A DNA stretch of 64,000 bases from Anaerolinea thermophila UNI-1 (GCF_000199675.1 NC_014960.1:3100001-3164000), one strand, 5' to 3'; counted from the first letter of the stretch, positions 8,254 through 17,124 are shown. Translations and numbers: made by a program. Notes: generated from the sequence alone by a model not told the origin.

Positions 8254-9465
8254 ATGAGCCTCACCTTCATGAATATGCCTCGTTACCTGTTCACCTCTGA
8301 ATCGGTCACCGAGGGGCATCCTGACAAAATTTGCGATCAAATCAGCGATGCTGTGCTGGATGCCTGTCTGGAGCAGGACCCTTATTCCCGGGTTGCCTGT
8401 GAAACCGCCACCAAAACCGGGTTCATCATGGTCTTGGGTGAAATCACCACCAAAGCCTTTGTGAACTTCGATGAACTGGTGCGCAAAGTCCTGCTGGAGA
8501 TCGGTTACGACAATACCGACAAAGGGTTCGACGGCAACACCTGCGCGGTGCTTTCCGCCATTGCCAACCAGTCCGGCGATATTGCCATGGGCGTGGACAA
8601 AGCGCTGGAAGCCAAATCGGGCGAGATGACCGAAGCGGAAATTGAAGCCATCGGCGCAGGCGATCAGGGCATGATGTTTGGTTATGCCTGCGATGAAACC
8701 CCCACCCTCATGCCCACCCCCATTTACTACGCTCACAAACTCACCCGCCGTCTGGCGGAAGTGCGCAAGAATGGCACCCTGCCCTGGCTGCGCCCCGATG
8801 GCAAGAGCCAGGTGACGGTGGAATATCACTACGGCAAGCCCGTGCGGGTGGATACCGTGCTGATTTCCACTCAGCACGCTCCCGAAGTTTCCCACTCCGA
8901 AATCCGCGAGGCGGTGCTGGAGCATGTCATTCTGCCCACTCTGCCCGAGAACATGGTGGACGACCACATGAAGGTCTTCGTCAACCCCACCGGGCGCTTT
9001 GTCATCGGCGGTCCGATGGGCGATGCCGGTGTGACCGGACGTAAGATCATCGTGGACACCTACGGCGGTATGGGACGCCACGGCGGCGGGGCTTTCTCCG
9101 GCAAAGATCCCACGAAGGTGGACCGCTCGGGTGCGTATGCCGCGCGCTGGGTAGCCAAGAACGTGGTTGCCGCCGGACTGGCGAGCCGCTGTGAAGTACA
9201 GGTAGCCTATGCCATCGGCGTTGCCCGCCCGCTGAGCATCAATGTGGAGACGTTCGGCACCGGCAAGATTCCTGATGAGAAGATTGCGCAACTCATCAGC
9301 GAGACCTTTGACCTGCGTCCCGGCGCTATCATCCGCGACCTGGACCTGCGCCGACCCATTTACCGCAAGGTGGCGGCTTACGGTCACTTCGGGCGCGATG
9401 ATCTGGACCTGACCTGGGAGCGCACCGACAAAGCCGAAATTTTGCGCCGCGCCGCCGGGCTGTAA
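8254..9465 (+). CDS. metK: S-adenosylmethionine synthetase
   Basis: The 403-residue enzyme condenses ATP and methionine to S-adenosylmethionine. It contains the family hallmarks RYLFTSESVTEGHPDKICDQ near the N-terminus, the ATP-binding GAGDQGMMFGYA, and GGGAFSGKDPTKVDRSGAY, and has the usual length. ATG 8254 is preceded by AAGGAG about 11 bases upstream; other ATG codons nine residues in would also leave the whole conserved core. It is controlled by the SAM-I riboswitch immediately upstream and stands alone, closed by a strong terminator. Confidence 0.97.
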   Translation: MSLTFMNMPRYLFTSESVTEGHPDKICDQISDAVLDACLEQDPYSRVACETATKTGFIMVLGEITTKAFVNFDELVRKVLLEIGYDNTDKGFDGNTCAVLSAIANQSGDIAMGVDKALEAKSGEMTEAEIEAIGAGDQGMMFGYACDETPTLMPTPIYYAHKLTRRLAEVRKNGTLPWLRPDGKSQVTVEYHYGKPVRVDTVLISTQHAPEVSHSEIREAVLEHVILPTLPENMVDDHMKVFVNPTGRFVIGGPMGDAGVTGRKIIVDTYGGMGRHGGGAFSGKDPTKVDRSGAYAARWVAKNVVAAGLASRCEVQVAYAIGVARPLSINVETFGTGKIPDEKIAQLISETFDLRPGAIIRDLDLRRPIYRKVAAYGHFGRDDLDLTWERTDKAEILRRAAGL

Positions 9466-9486
9466 TTTTCGAAAATGCTCGTTCAA

Positions 9487-9518
9487 CCACCCGTCCGCCC
9501 TCTGGACGGGTGGTTTTT
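9487..9518 (+). terminator. Rho-independent terminator of metK
   Basis: A 10-bp perfect stem CCACCCGTCC/GGACGGGTGG (9487-9496 with 9504-9513) is followed by five Ts. Confidence 0.9.
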
Positions 9519-9666
9519 GATTTCAGGTTTTTCTTCCCGGAGATGATTGGGGGAGACCGTCACTGTGCAAAGAGCACGTCCTGAGCCTGCCGAGGCACGC
9601 GGGCAGAGTTACCGCCAAGACGCAAAGAACGCCAAGGGGGAAAGGCTCACCGCACGGCGGTTGTGT

Positions 9667-9672
9667 TATCAT
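9667..9672 (+). promoter_or_regulatory. -10-like box of murJ, leaderless geometry
   Basis: TATCAT ends six bases before the murJ ATG and there is no Shine-Dalgarno sequence in between (TAGCCC). A start site at the normal distance would be the A of the ATG. Confidence 0.4.
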
Positions 9673-9678
9673 TAGCCC

Positions 9679-11208
9679 ATGTCCCGATTGACGCGCATTT
9701 CCATTTTGCTGGCGGTGTGTTTCGCGCTGGATAAAGCCGCCGCCTTCCTTCGTCAGGTGATTATTGCCCGCCAGTTCAGTTTCTCGGCGGAGTTGGATGC
9801 CTTCAACGTTGCCAACAACGTTCCCGACCTGATTTACGCGGTCATCTCCGGCGGGGCGCTTGCCATGGCGCTCATCCCGGTTCTCTCCGCTACCCTGACC
9901 ACTCAGGGACGCGAGGCTCTCTGGCGGGTGTTTTCCCACGTTGCCAATCTGGTGTTTCTGGTCACCGCGGCGCTTTCCATTGTCGTGGCGCTGGTTGCCG
10001 TGCCGCTGGTGCGCACCGAGGTGGGCATTGCTCCCGGGTTTGGCATGCAACAGCAGATGGTAGTGGTGAATTTGATGCGCCTGAACCTCATCGCCACGCT
10101 GATTTTCTCGCTCAGCGGGCTGGTGATGTCGGCACTGCAAGCCAACCAGCACTTTCTCTTTCCGGCGCTGGCGCCGCTTTTTTACAACTTCGGGCAGATT
10201 TTCGGCGCGCTCATCCTCTCGCCTGCCGAAGGCTACCGTATCGCGGGCATCACCCTGCCCGCCCTGGGCATGGGCGTGTACGGACTGGTGAGCGGGGTAA
10301 TTCTGGGAGCATTCCTGCATCTGGGCATTCAAATTCCCGCGCTGATTCGCTACCGCTTCCGCTGGAGCATGGGGCTGGGGCTGGACAATCCGCAGGTGGT
10401 GCAGGTGCTTAAGTTAATGGCGCCGCGCATCCTCACCGTGGGGTTTGTGCAGGTCATCTTCCTGGTGCGCGATAATCTGGCATCGCGCCTGCCCGAAGGC
10501 GCGGTCAGCGCGCTGACCTACGGCTGGATGATTCAGCAGGTACCGGAAACGCTCATCGGTACAGCCATTGCCACCGCCATGCTTCCCACGCTCTCGGAAC
10601 TGGCGGCGCAGAAGCAGGAAGGACTGTTTCATGAATCCGTTCAGCGCGCCGTGCGCGTGCTTATCGGCATCACCCTGCCGATTGCGGCAGTGCTGGCGAT
10701 TGGGCTGGGTCCGTTGATGCAAGCCGTCTTTGCGCTGAACGACACCCATGCCGCCACCCTGCTCTGGGCAACGCGCGGATTCCTTGCCGGGCTGATGGGA
10801 CACTCTTTGATGGAAGTGGCGGCGCGCTCGTTCTACGCCCGCCAGCGTCCCATCCCCCCCATGCTGGCGGGGTTTGGCAACATGTTGTTGTATATTGGCT
10901 TGGGAAGCGCGTTGTACCGCCCGCTGGGGGCGGCGGGCATCAGTTTGACCGATGCGGTGTGCTTCACCGCGCAAGCCGTGTTCCTGCTGGTTTTGCTGGG
11001 AAGGCAAACGGGCAGGTTCATTCACCTGGGCGACAGTCTGACCCGTGCAGTGTTCGCCGCGCTGGCGGGCGGGGGTGTTGCTTTTGCCCTGCTGAATGCC
11101 CAGGTATTGTCTTCTCCCCTGCTGGGCAGTGCGCTGGCGATGGCTGGGGGCGGGGTGGTTGCCCTGCCGTTCATCTTCAAAGAATTGAAATTGCTTTTGC
11201 GCCTCTAA
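9679..11208 (+). CDS. murJ: Lipid II flippase MurJ/MviN family
   Basis: The 509-residue membrane protein has about 14 hydrophobic helices and the MurJ N-terminal signature, with LDKAAAFLRQVIIARQFS, AELDAFNVANNVPDLIY and SGGALAMALIPVLS. MurJ moves lipid II across the membrane for peptidoglycan synthesis (established for the family). Length is typical. The start ATG 9679 has no ribosome site and shows the leaderless arrangement. The gene converges with the phosphoesterase gene, and the two 3' ends overlap by 4 bp. Confidence 0.9.
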   Translation: MSRLTRISILLAVCFALDKAAAFLRQVIIARQFSFSAELDAFNVANNVPDLIYAVISGGALAMALIPVLSATLTTQGREALWRVFSHVANLVFLVTAALSIVVALVAVPLVRTEVGIAPGFGMQQQMVVVNLMRLNLIATLIFSLSGLVMSALQANQHFLFPALAPLFYNFGQIFGALILSPAEGYRIAGITLPALGMGVYGLVSGVILGAFLHLGIQIPALIRYRFRWSMGLGLDNPQVVQVLKLMAPRILTVGFVQVIFLVRDNLASRLPEGAVSALTYGWMIQQVPETLIGTAIATAMLPTLSELAAQKQEGLFHESVQRAVRVLIGITLPIAAVLAIGLGPLMQAVFALNDTHAATLLWATRGFLAGLMGHSLMEVAARSFYARQRPIPPMLAGFGNMLLYIGLGSALYRPLGAAGISLTDAVCFTAQAVFLLVLLGRQTGRFIHLGDSLTRAVFAALAGGGVAFALLNAQVLSSPLLGSALAMAGGGVVALPFIFKELKLLLRL

Positions 11209-11705
11209 CTGCCGGGGACGAGGAAAAACCCGCTGTCGCCGCTTTCCAGATCAATCAGATACACCGAAGGGGCTTCGGGGCGCAAGCCGCCCAGCGCCCC
11301 CGGGTTGATGAGCCAGGTATTGCCGACCTTTTGGGCTTTGCGGCGGTGCGAATGTCCGTAAAAGACATAGGCATACTGCCCGCTCTGCACCAGTTCAGTG
11401 ACCTTGCCGGGCAGATGTCCGTGCGTGACGGCAATGGAAATCCCGCCCAGCACACCGGTAACCACCAGCGCTGACTGATTGAGCGGGTTGAAACGCTGGA
11501 ATACCGCGCGGATTTCTCCGCTGGCAAAATCGCCGTTGCCCACCGCGTGCCAGACGGGAAACTCCCCCATTGCCGAGGCGGTTTCGGGGGTGGTGATATC
11601 GCCACAGTGAATCAGCCAGTCCACTTTTTCTTGCCGAAAAAGCGCCAGGGCTTGTTCCAGGGCGGTGAGGTTGTTGTGCGTGTCGGAGAGAACGCCCAGT
11701 TTCAT
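11205..11705 (-). CDS. YfcE/MJ0936-type metallophosphoesterase
   Basis: The 166-residue protein has the calcineurin-like metal motifs in order: GVLSDTHNN (D-x-H) at the N-terminus, HCGDI, GNGD, HGH and YGHSHRR. Members hydrolyse phosphodiesters with manganese or similar metals; physiological substrates vary. It follows the rel-like gene by 10 bp on the same strand and probably shares its transcript. ATG 11705 has a purine-rich ribosome site (AAAGGAAG). Confidence 0.87.
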   Translation of the reverse strand: MKLGVLSDTHNNLTALEQALALFRQEKVDWLIHCGDITTPETASAMGEFPVWHAVGNGDFASGEIRAVFQRFNPLNQSALVVTGVLGGISIAVTHGHLPGKVTELVQSGQYAYVFYGHSHRRKAQKVGNTWLINPGALGGLRPEAPSVYLIDLESGDSGFFLVPGS

Positions 11706-11715
11706 TTGCTTCCTT

Positions 11716-13572
11716 TCAAACCACCTGCAGAGATTTAAAGACGATGCCCGACGTACGGAAGGATTCTTCCATGGCGTCTTTGTACTCCGCCTGCGGGAAG
11801 GTCACCACCAGGCGCAGGGTAAAACCACCTTCGGGCAGGGTGTTATTGACCGAACGCAGGATGTTGCCGTTGTGTTTGGAGACCAACCCCGCCAGCCGCG
11901 CCAGCACCCCGGGACGGTTTTCTGCCGGGTCGGCGGCAATGTTGACCGTCACCCAGCCGAGTTGCTCGCGGGTGATGCCCACCTTGCACAGGGCTTTGCG
12001 GAAATCGTCCAGGCGCACCGCGCCGCCACCCACGGCAACGTACAGGTCTTCCAGACTGGAACACCCCAGTTCTTCCAGCAGGTTATCCATGCGGTCGGTT
12101 TCCAGGGCTTGCACGTCTTCCAGCGCCAGGATGCCCTCTTCGGCAATTACCGGCTGAAGTCTGGCGCGCCCAATTTCGGCATCTTTCTTGAGTGACTGGG
12201 TTGCCAGCACCATGCGTAGCAGGCGGGCGGTGGTCTCGTTGGCGAAGCCCAGCCAGTCCTCGCTGGGAATGAGCCGCTTGCCGCTGGTGACCACTTCCAC
12301 CACATCGCCGGGGCGCACGCGGTCGGAAAGGCGCGCCAGCGCTCCATTGACCTTGACCGCGCTGATTTTATCCAGCAACATTTCCTGCTGAATCGATGCC
12401 ACAGCGTCCAGCACACTGGAGCCTTCTCGAAGGAAGCGTGCGCCGCCGCTGGGGGTGAGAATTTCCACCGGATTGTACTGGCTGGTATCGCGCCCTTTGC
12501 GGATGCAGTCCACCACCCCCCACATGTTCTCGCCTTCCATTTCTTCGGTAGCAATGGCAACTTCCACCGCGCCAAAATCGGGCAGGTAAGCGGTGACCTG
12601 TAAGGCACGATACCCGTTCTGCGGATAGGCGATAAAATCATCAAAGCGGTCGTTGTCCAGATAGGGGCCAAAGAAGGTATTCACCGCTCCCAGCAGGGCA
12701 TAGCAGGCATCTTTGTTATCCCCATCCACCACCAGGCGGAAACTGACCAGATCGTTGACCATGGCAAAATTGTTCAGCGGGGCTTTGCGCGAACGCGCCA
12801 TGCGGCGCAGTTTTTGCCATACCTGCCAGTAGCCGTTGACAAAGATGGTGGCACGCCCGTCAATCCCCACTTTCTCCATCAGCCCGCCCAGTTGATTGAG
12901 CAAGGGCTGGATGAATTCCAACCGCAGGCGCGGGTCGGCGTCCACATGTTCTTTGACATAGGCGTAGGTGTCCGGTTCGGCAAAGGGGAATGCCAGGTCT
13001 TCCAGCCAGCAGCGCCACTGATGGCAGTTGAGGATGCCCGCCAGTTTGCCGTAGGCACGGATGGCTTCGGTGGCTTTCTGCACCTGTTTGGCAGGGGGCA
13101 TGTGTTCCAGGGTAAGCAGGTTGTGGGTTTTGTCTGCCAGTTTGACCAGAAAGACGCCCGGGTCGCGGAACATGCCCAGTTTGCGCAGGGTTTCCATCTC
13201 GCGCGAGCGCCCATCGCGCGGGGCAGAGAGTTTGGTCACCCCATCCACAATGAAGGCAACCTGCTCGCCCAGTGCGCCCGGAAAGTGTTCGCGGATGCGC
13301 TCCAGACTTTCGCCGGAATCTTCCACGCTGTCGTGGAGCAGTCCGGCAATCGTCCAGGCTTCGTTTTCTACCAGTTTATCCAGAAACGCGCCCACCCAGG
13401 CACAGTGCGTTTCAAAGTAAGGCTCGCCGCTCAGGCGCATTTGCCCGGCATGCAGTTCTTTGCCCCAGCGGTAGGCTTCGGCAATTGCCGGGGTGCGCGG
13501 CACAAATTCTTTCAGGTTAAATTCATCCAGCAGGCGCGGGCGGATCTCTTTAATTTTCTCAATTCGAACCAT
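11716..13572 (-). CDS. RelA/SpoT homolog with divergent synthetase domain
   Basis: The 618-residue protein has the long Rel layout: HD hydrolase (about 20-190), synthetase-like region (215-345), TGS (about 370-435) and C-terminal ACT (540-615). In the hydrolase, the metal and catalytic positions persist: GEPYFETHC, LLHDSVEDS and KLADKTHN. The synthetase half is degraded relative to the family: the usual GRxKHxYSI reads VNGYWQVWQKL and the SLHTT segment reads RALQVT, although NDLVSFR and the EVAIAT glutamate remain. It may therefore be mainly a (p)ppGpp hydrolase; that is inference. It is about 100 residues shorter than typical Rel. It has no ribosome site, but TAGAAT lies six bases before the ATG. 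Confidence 0.85.
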   Translation of the reverse strand: MVRIEKIKEIRPRLLDEFNLKEFVPRTPAIAEAYRWGKELHAGQMRLSGEPYFETHCAWVGAFLDKLVENEAWTIAGLLHDSVEDSGESLERIREHFPGALGEQVAFIVDGVTKLSAPRDGRSREMETLRKLGMFRDPGVFLVKLADKTHNLLTLEHMPPAKQVQKATEAIRAYGKLAGILNCHQWRCWLEDLAFPFAEPDTYAYVKEHVDADPRLRLEFIQPLLNQLGGLMEKVGIDGRATIFVNGYWQVWQKLRRMARSRKAPLNNFAMVNDLVSFRLVVDGDNKDACYALLGAVNTFFGPYLDNDRFDDFIAYPQNGYRALQVTAYLPDFGAVEVAIATEEMEGENMWGVVDCIRKGRDTSQYNPVEILTPSGGARFLREGSSVLDAVASIQQEMLLDKISAVKVNGALARLSDRVRPGDVVEVVTSGKRLIPSEDWLGFANETTARLLRMVLATQSLKKDAEIGRARLQPVIAEEGILALEDVQALETDRMDNLLEELGCSSLEDLYVAVGGGAVRLDDFRKALCKVGITREQLGWVTVNIAADPAENRPGVLARLAGLVSKHNGNILRSVNNTLPEGGFTLRLVVTFPQAEYKDAMEESFRTSGIVFKSLQVV

Positions 13573-13578
13573 ATACCG

Positions 13579-13584
13579 ATTCTA
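13579..13584 (-). promoter_or_regulatory. -10-like box of the rel homolog, leaderless geometry
   Basis: TAGAAT on the minus strand ends six bases before ATG 13572, the same spacing as for trmD, murJ, recJ and the DsbA-like gene. Confidence 0.45.
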
Positions 13585-13601
13585 CCTTAAAAAACCCGCC
13601 G

Positions 13602-14432
13602 TTAAAAAAGCGCGGTGCGCTCCCACGGCGGCAAGACCTCAAAACCAATACCTTCCTGCCGACAGCGCCGTTCCAGCCAGTCCATGACTGCGCGACTGCC
13701 GGGCAGAAGTACCGGGGGATTGTCCAGCGGCAGGAAGAAATGATCGTGATGGATGGGAAAAACCCGCTGAGCGCCGGTGTTGAGGACGGCTTCACGGAAC
13801 AGGCGCTCGCGCCCTGCAGGCAGGCGCGGAAAACCTGCAACCGCCAGAAGCACCGCCCGCGTACGGATGCCCTTCAGCGCGCCCGGCAGTATTCCCGCCG
13901 ATTCAAGAATCAGCAGACTGCCGGCGGGATGTTCGATGAACAGGGCAAACGTGCCGCCTTCGCGGTAAGCCGAGACCGGCACGGGGGGGACGAGCGGTGT
14001 GACGATCTCACCGGGATAGAAGCGCGGGAAAGAGTGCTTCCACGGCAGGAAGGTGACCCGGAACTTTCCCCACGAGAAAATGCTTCCTGCATTGGCAAGG
14101 TAAAGGCGCTCTTCGGGCAGTCCCGCTCCCCTGCCGATGTTCAGCGTGGAAACTGACCCTGCCAGCACCGCACCGGTTTGGCGGCAGACCTCGGCGCAGT
14201 CCAGGGCATGGTCATAGTGCGAATGTCCCACCAGCAGGGCGTCCACCTGCTGGATACCCGCCCGTTGCAGGGCTTGACCAATGCGTTCCCGCGAGGGGGC
14301 AAGCCTGCCGAACAGCATCTGCGTCAGCGGCGGGCGGGTGAAGAATCCGTTGGTGAGCAAGTGGGTTTCCCCATCGCTGAGGTAAAGTGTGGTGGTGCCA
14401 AGAAATATGACCTGTAAAGAAGCAGGTGCCAT
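13602..14432 (-). CDS. Metallo-beta-lactamase-fold hydrolase (UlaG-like)
   Basis: The 276-residue protein has the MBL-fold signature HSHYDH near residue 72 and later single His positions, including IHHDHFFLP near 225. The N-terminus VIFLGTTTLYLSDGETHLLTNGFF is typical of UlaG-like hydrolases, which act on diverse esters, lactones or phosphodiesters. The substrate cannot be assigned. It lies 29 bp upstream of the rel homolog, same strand, but rel appears to have its own start signal. Confidence 0.8.
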   Translation of the reverse strand: MAPASLQVIFLGTTTLYLSDGETHLLTNGFFTRPPLTQMLFGRLAPSRERIGQALQRAGIQQVDALLVGHSHYDHALDCAEVCRQTGAVLAGSVSTLNIGRGAGLPEERLYLANAGSIFSWGKFRVTFLPWKHSFPRFYPGEIVTPLVPPVPVSAYREGGTFALFIEHPAGSLLILESAGILPGALKGIRTRAVLLAVAGFPRLPAGRERLFREAVLNTGAQRVFPIHHDHFFLPLDNPPVLLPGSRAVMDWLERRCRQEGIGFEVLPPWERTALF

Positions 14433-14576
14433 TTCACTGCATCCGTCAGGAACAAATCATAATAGCGAATAAAACCATTCCAGAGTTGATTCTACTATGT
14501 ACCCGCGCAATGAACATGAAAAGAGGTATCTCAGCGAAATTTCCCCGTAATCAGGGGGTTTTGGGCATTGCCCCGG

Positions 14577-14605
14577 TTGACAAAATTTTTTCTTTCATAT
14601 ACCAT
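14577..14605 (+). promoter_or_regulatory. Promoter of the tRNA-like RNA
   Basis: A perfect TTGACA (14577-14582) and TACCAT (14600-14605) are separated by 17 bp. The expected start is near 14612, just before the 5' strand of the outer RNA stem. Confidence 0.65.
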
Positions 14606-14611
14606 TTTGAA

Positions 14612-14757
14612 TGTATTGGGGAGCAATCCTGTACGCGGACCGACCGGCGGTATTTGCGGGGTACACGTGGCGGACGTGGAGCGGATAGCGTGGGAAGCGC
14701 GAAGCCGCCACTTTACAGGGTGTAAAGAGGGTTCAAGTCCCTCCGCTCCCATTTTTT
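14612..14757 (+). ncRNA. Structured RNA with a tRNA-like 3' end, unidentified
   Basis: A complete transcription unit is visible: promoter, about 140 bases of GC-rich structured sequence, and a T6 run (14752-14757). The 3' end GGGTTCAAGTCCC with a closing GCTCCCA is a standard tRNA T-arm and acceptor strand. The stems, in order, are GGGAGC/GCTCCC (14619-14624 with 14745-14750), TGTAC/GTACA, GTGGCGG/CCGCCAC (14667-14673 with 14705-14711), CTTTACA/TGTAAAG and AGGG/CCCT. That order mimics a class II tRNA cloverleaf, but the D and anticodon arms are far too large and no normal anticodon loop is found. A shorter 74-base reading from 14678 (GGAGCGG/CCGCTCC) also fails. It may be a tRNA with an insert, a tRNA mimic or a decayed tRNA. 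Confidence 0.5.
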
Positions 14758-14820
14758 ATTGGCAAGCCAATTCTTCAGTAGAATCGAAGTGTTCCAATTC
14801 TTGAAAAAGGGCTGAACATC

Positions 14821-15996
14821 ATGGAGAACGATGCCGTATCCACCCTGACCTTTCTCAGCGCAGTTTCACTGCTTCTGTTGTGCCTGCTGATTCCGATTGT
14901 AGGTTTCCTGCTGTTTCAGATGCGTAAGTTGCTCAAAGCCGCCACCACCCCACCCGCTCCCTCGCCGGAGATGGCGGTCCTTAAGGAAAAAATTTCTCAG
15001 GTCGAAACGCTCATTCCGTCCGTCAGCGCCCTGCAAAGCGAGGTACGCGGACTGTCGGAGCGTATTTCATCCGTTGAGAATACGCAGACAAGCACACAGC
15101 AAGGCATAGGTTCGCTGTCCACCCAAGCCCTCAGTGCGCTGGCTGAGTTAAAAACTCTCACCGGCGGGATTGCCGAAGCCGCCAGCCGTCTGCGGGCTGA
15201 CCTTTCCCAAACCCAAAATCACCTGAGCGAACTGCAAGCCTTTGTGCGCGCGCGCCAGGAAGAGGAACGCCAGGTTGCCGAGTCCATCCGCCGATTGGAG
15301 ACCATCATCGCCGGTACGCAGTCCAAAGGCAAGGCAGGAGAGAACATTGTGGAAGTGGTATTCTCCAAATTTCCCCCGGAATGGCAGGAACGCAACCTGA
15401 AGGTGAACGGCAAGACGGTGGAATTTGCCCTGCGTCTGCCCAATCAGCGCTTTTTACCCATTGATAGCAAGTGGGCAGCAACCAGTCTGGTGGAAGAATT
15501 TGCCCGGGAGACCGATGAAAAACAACTGCAGAGACTGCGAGGCGAGATTGAAAAAGAAGTCGCTAAAAAACTTAAGGAAGTGACCCAGTACATTGACCCG
15601 CACCTGACGGTGAACTTTGGCGTTGCCGTGGTGCCCGATGCCGTGTACGACCTGTGCGGACGGGTACATGCCGAAGCCTTTAAGATGAATGTGGTGCTGG
15701 TGAGTTACAGTCTGTTCGTGCCGTATTTGTTGCTGGTCTATCAGGTCACCCTCAAGAGCGCCCAAACGGTGAACGTAGAAGCCCTCTCCCATCATCTGGA
15801 GAACATCCAGAAAAGTGTCGGAAAAATGCAGGAAGAAGTCAACGGGCGCTTGTCAAAAGGATTGACCTTGCTGGTCAATTCCAGGGACGAAATGAAAAGT
15901 CTGCTGGGCAGTATAAGCGATCACATTGCTTCCCTGAAAATTTTGGAATATTCGGCTTTGCCCGAAGGGGGTGAATCAACCGCCAATCTGGAATAA
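14821..15996 (+). CDS. rmuC: RmuC-domain protein
   Basis: The 391-residue protein has one N-terminal membrane helix (about 8-33), a coiled-coil region up to about 165, then the RmuC nuclease-like core with GKAGENIVEVVFSKFP, LPIDSKWA, and VPDAVYDLCG. RmuC limits inversions at inverted repeats and is thought to act on DNA; its enzymatic activity is inferred from a restriction-endonuclease-like fold. Length and layout are typical. The gene starts 64 bp after the tRNA-like RNA terminator and is followed by an exported protein gene 33 bp later. Confidence 0.87.
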   Translation: MENDAVSTLTFLSAVSLLLLCLLIPIVGFLLFQMRKLLKAATTPPAPSPEMAVLKEKISQVETLIPSVSALQSEVRGLSERISSVENTQTSTQQGIGSLSTQALSALAELKTLTGGIAEAASRLRADLSQTQNHLSELQAFVRARQEEERQVAESIRRLETIIAGTQSKGKAGENIVEVVFSKFPPEWQERNLKVNGKTVEFALRLPNQRFLPIDSKWAATSLVEEFARETDEKQLQRLRGEIEKEVAKKLKEVTQYIDPHLTVNFGVAVVPDAVYDLCGRVHAEAFKMNVVLVSYSLFVPYLLLVYQVTLKSAQTVNVEALSHHLENIQKSVGKMQEEVNGRLSKGLTLLVNSRDEMKSLLGSISDHIASLKILEYSALPEGGESTANLE

Positions 15997-16029
15997 TCAT
16001 CCGCAAACAGGATCATAAGGACGGGGGAC

Positions 16030-17070
16030 ATGACAAAACATTTCCGTTATTTTCTCTTTGCCACAGGGCTTTGCCTTGCCCTGTTGCTGGCAGTCTCTCA
16101 GCCTGCCCGAAGCGCACCCGATGAGCCTGTCTGGCAGTCGCTGGGACTTTCGGGGCAGACAATCTTTGCACTGGCGGCGCATCCAACCGATGCGCAAACC
16201 CTCTTTGCCGGGGTGGAGCAGGGCGGGGTTTACCGCACCACCGACGACGGCGCGCATTGGACGGCTCTTACCGAGGGCATGGGCGCGGCGGATGTGCTTT
16301 CGCTCGCCGTTGACCCGCAGACGCCAGCCACCCTTTACGCCGGTACGGCGCAGAACGGCGCTTTCCGCTCTCAGGACGGCGGAGAACACTGGATGGCACT
16401 GCCGTTGAGCAGTCCCTTCCTGTATGAGTGGCTGGTTGACCCTCAAACCCCCTCCACGCTGTACGTCCTCGCAAACCATGCGCTGGTGAAAAGTCTGGAT
16501 AAGGGTGATCACTGGCAGGCATGCGGGCAGGGTGTGACCTCATCTTCCCTCACTGACCTGGAGATGAACCCCAGCAACCCTTCGGAACTCTTTGTTGGGA
16601 CAATGACCGGCATGGTGTACCACACCACCGATGGGTGCGCTTCGTGGACTTCGGCGCTGGTGAGCATGGACGGGGTGAGCGCGCTTGCCGTGCATCCGCG
16701 CTTTGCGGGATGGGTGTATGCCGCCACCCCAAAGGGAGAAGTATTCCTTTCTCAGGATTATGGGAAACAATGGGAGAAGATAGGCGCTCTGCCGGAACAA
16801 AGCCCCCTGCACGTGCTGGAAGTGCATCCGGACGTACCCTCGATGCTGGTGGCGGGGACGCTCACCCGCGGGGTGTACCGCTCGCTGGACGGCGGCAGGA
16901 CGTGGACGGCGGTCAACACCGGGCTGAGCAGTTTCACCGTCCGTGCGCTGATTCCCGATGCCCTCAACCCCAACCGCTGGTATGCCGGTACGGATGATGG
17001 TGTGTTTGCGCTGACTTTTCCCACCCTCTCCCCGCAGGTATACCTGCCGTGGATTGCCCGCGCGCCGTGA
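16030..17070 (+). CDS. Exported BNR/sortilin-type beta-propeller protein
   Basis: The 346-residue protein has a signal peptide (about 1-28, ending near ARSA) and about seven repeats of the form VYRTTDDGAHWTAL / AFRSQDGGEHWMAL / VYRSLDGGRTWTAV, the Asp-box pattern of BNR and photosystem-stability-factor-like propellers. Such proteins are extracellular; some bind glycans or are glycosidases, but there is no evidence for catalysis here. It may be cotranscribed with rmuC. A bidirectional hairpin follows its stop codon. Confidence 0.8.
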   Translation: MTKHFRYFLFATGLCLALLLAVSQPARSAPDEPVWQSLGLSGQTIFALAAHPTDAQTLFAGVEQGGVYRTTDDGAHWTALTEGMGAADVLSLAVDPQTPATLYAGTAQNGAFRSQDGGEHWMALPLSSPFLYEWLVDPQTPSTLYVLANHALVKSLDKGDHWQACGQGVTSSSLTDLEMNPSNPSELFVGTMTGMVYHTTDGCASWTSALVSMDGVSALAVHPRFAGWVYAATPKGEVFLSQDYGKQWEKIGALPEQSPLHVLEVHPDVPSMLVAGTLTRGVYRSLDGGRTWTAVNTGLSSFTVRALIPDALNPNRWYAGTDDGVFALTFPTLSPQVYLPWIARAP

Positions 17071-17071
17071 A

Positions 17072-17112
17072 GCAAAAGCGGAGCCTCATTTTCGAGACTC
17101 CGCTTGGTTTCA
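17072..17112. terminator. Bidirectional terminator between propeller and glucosidase genes
   Basis: The stem AAGCGGAG/CTCCGCTT (17076-17083 with 17098-17105) has A-rich sequence on the left and TTGGTTT on the right, so it can serve both converging genes. Confidence 0.75.
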
Positions 17113-17124
17113 TAGAAAGAGATT

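Noticed and set aside
8224..9486. A 420-codon open frame antisense to metK, and similar long antisense frames over nifJ, recJ and the cas genes.
   Set aside because: They mirror highly conserved genes in a GC-rich frame, have His/Gly/Gln-rich low-complexity translations and no start signals.
9600..9660. The phrase ACCGCCAAGACGCAAAGAAC and following GCCAAGGGGG before murJ, which resembles an interspersed bacterial repeat.
   Set aside because: Only one copy is in the window, so it cannot be called a repeat from this sequence alone.
14678..14751. An ordinary 74-base tRNA with the acceptor GGAGCGG/CCGCTCC and an anticodon loop CAGGGTG.
   Set aside because: The loop has A instead of U at position 33, the D-arm is too short, there is no variable loop, and the promoter lies too far upstream; kept only as one reading of the larger RNA.
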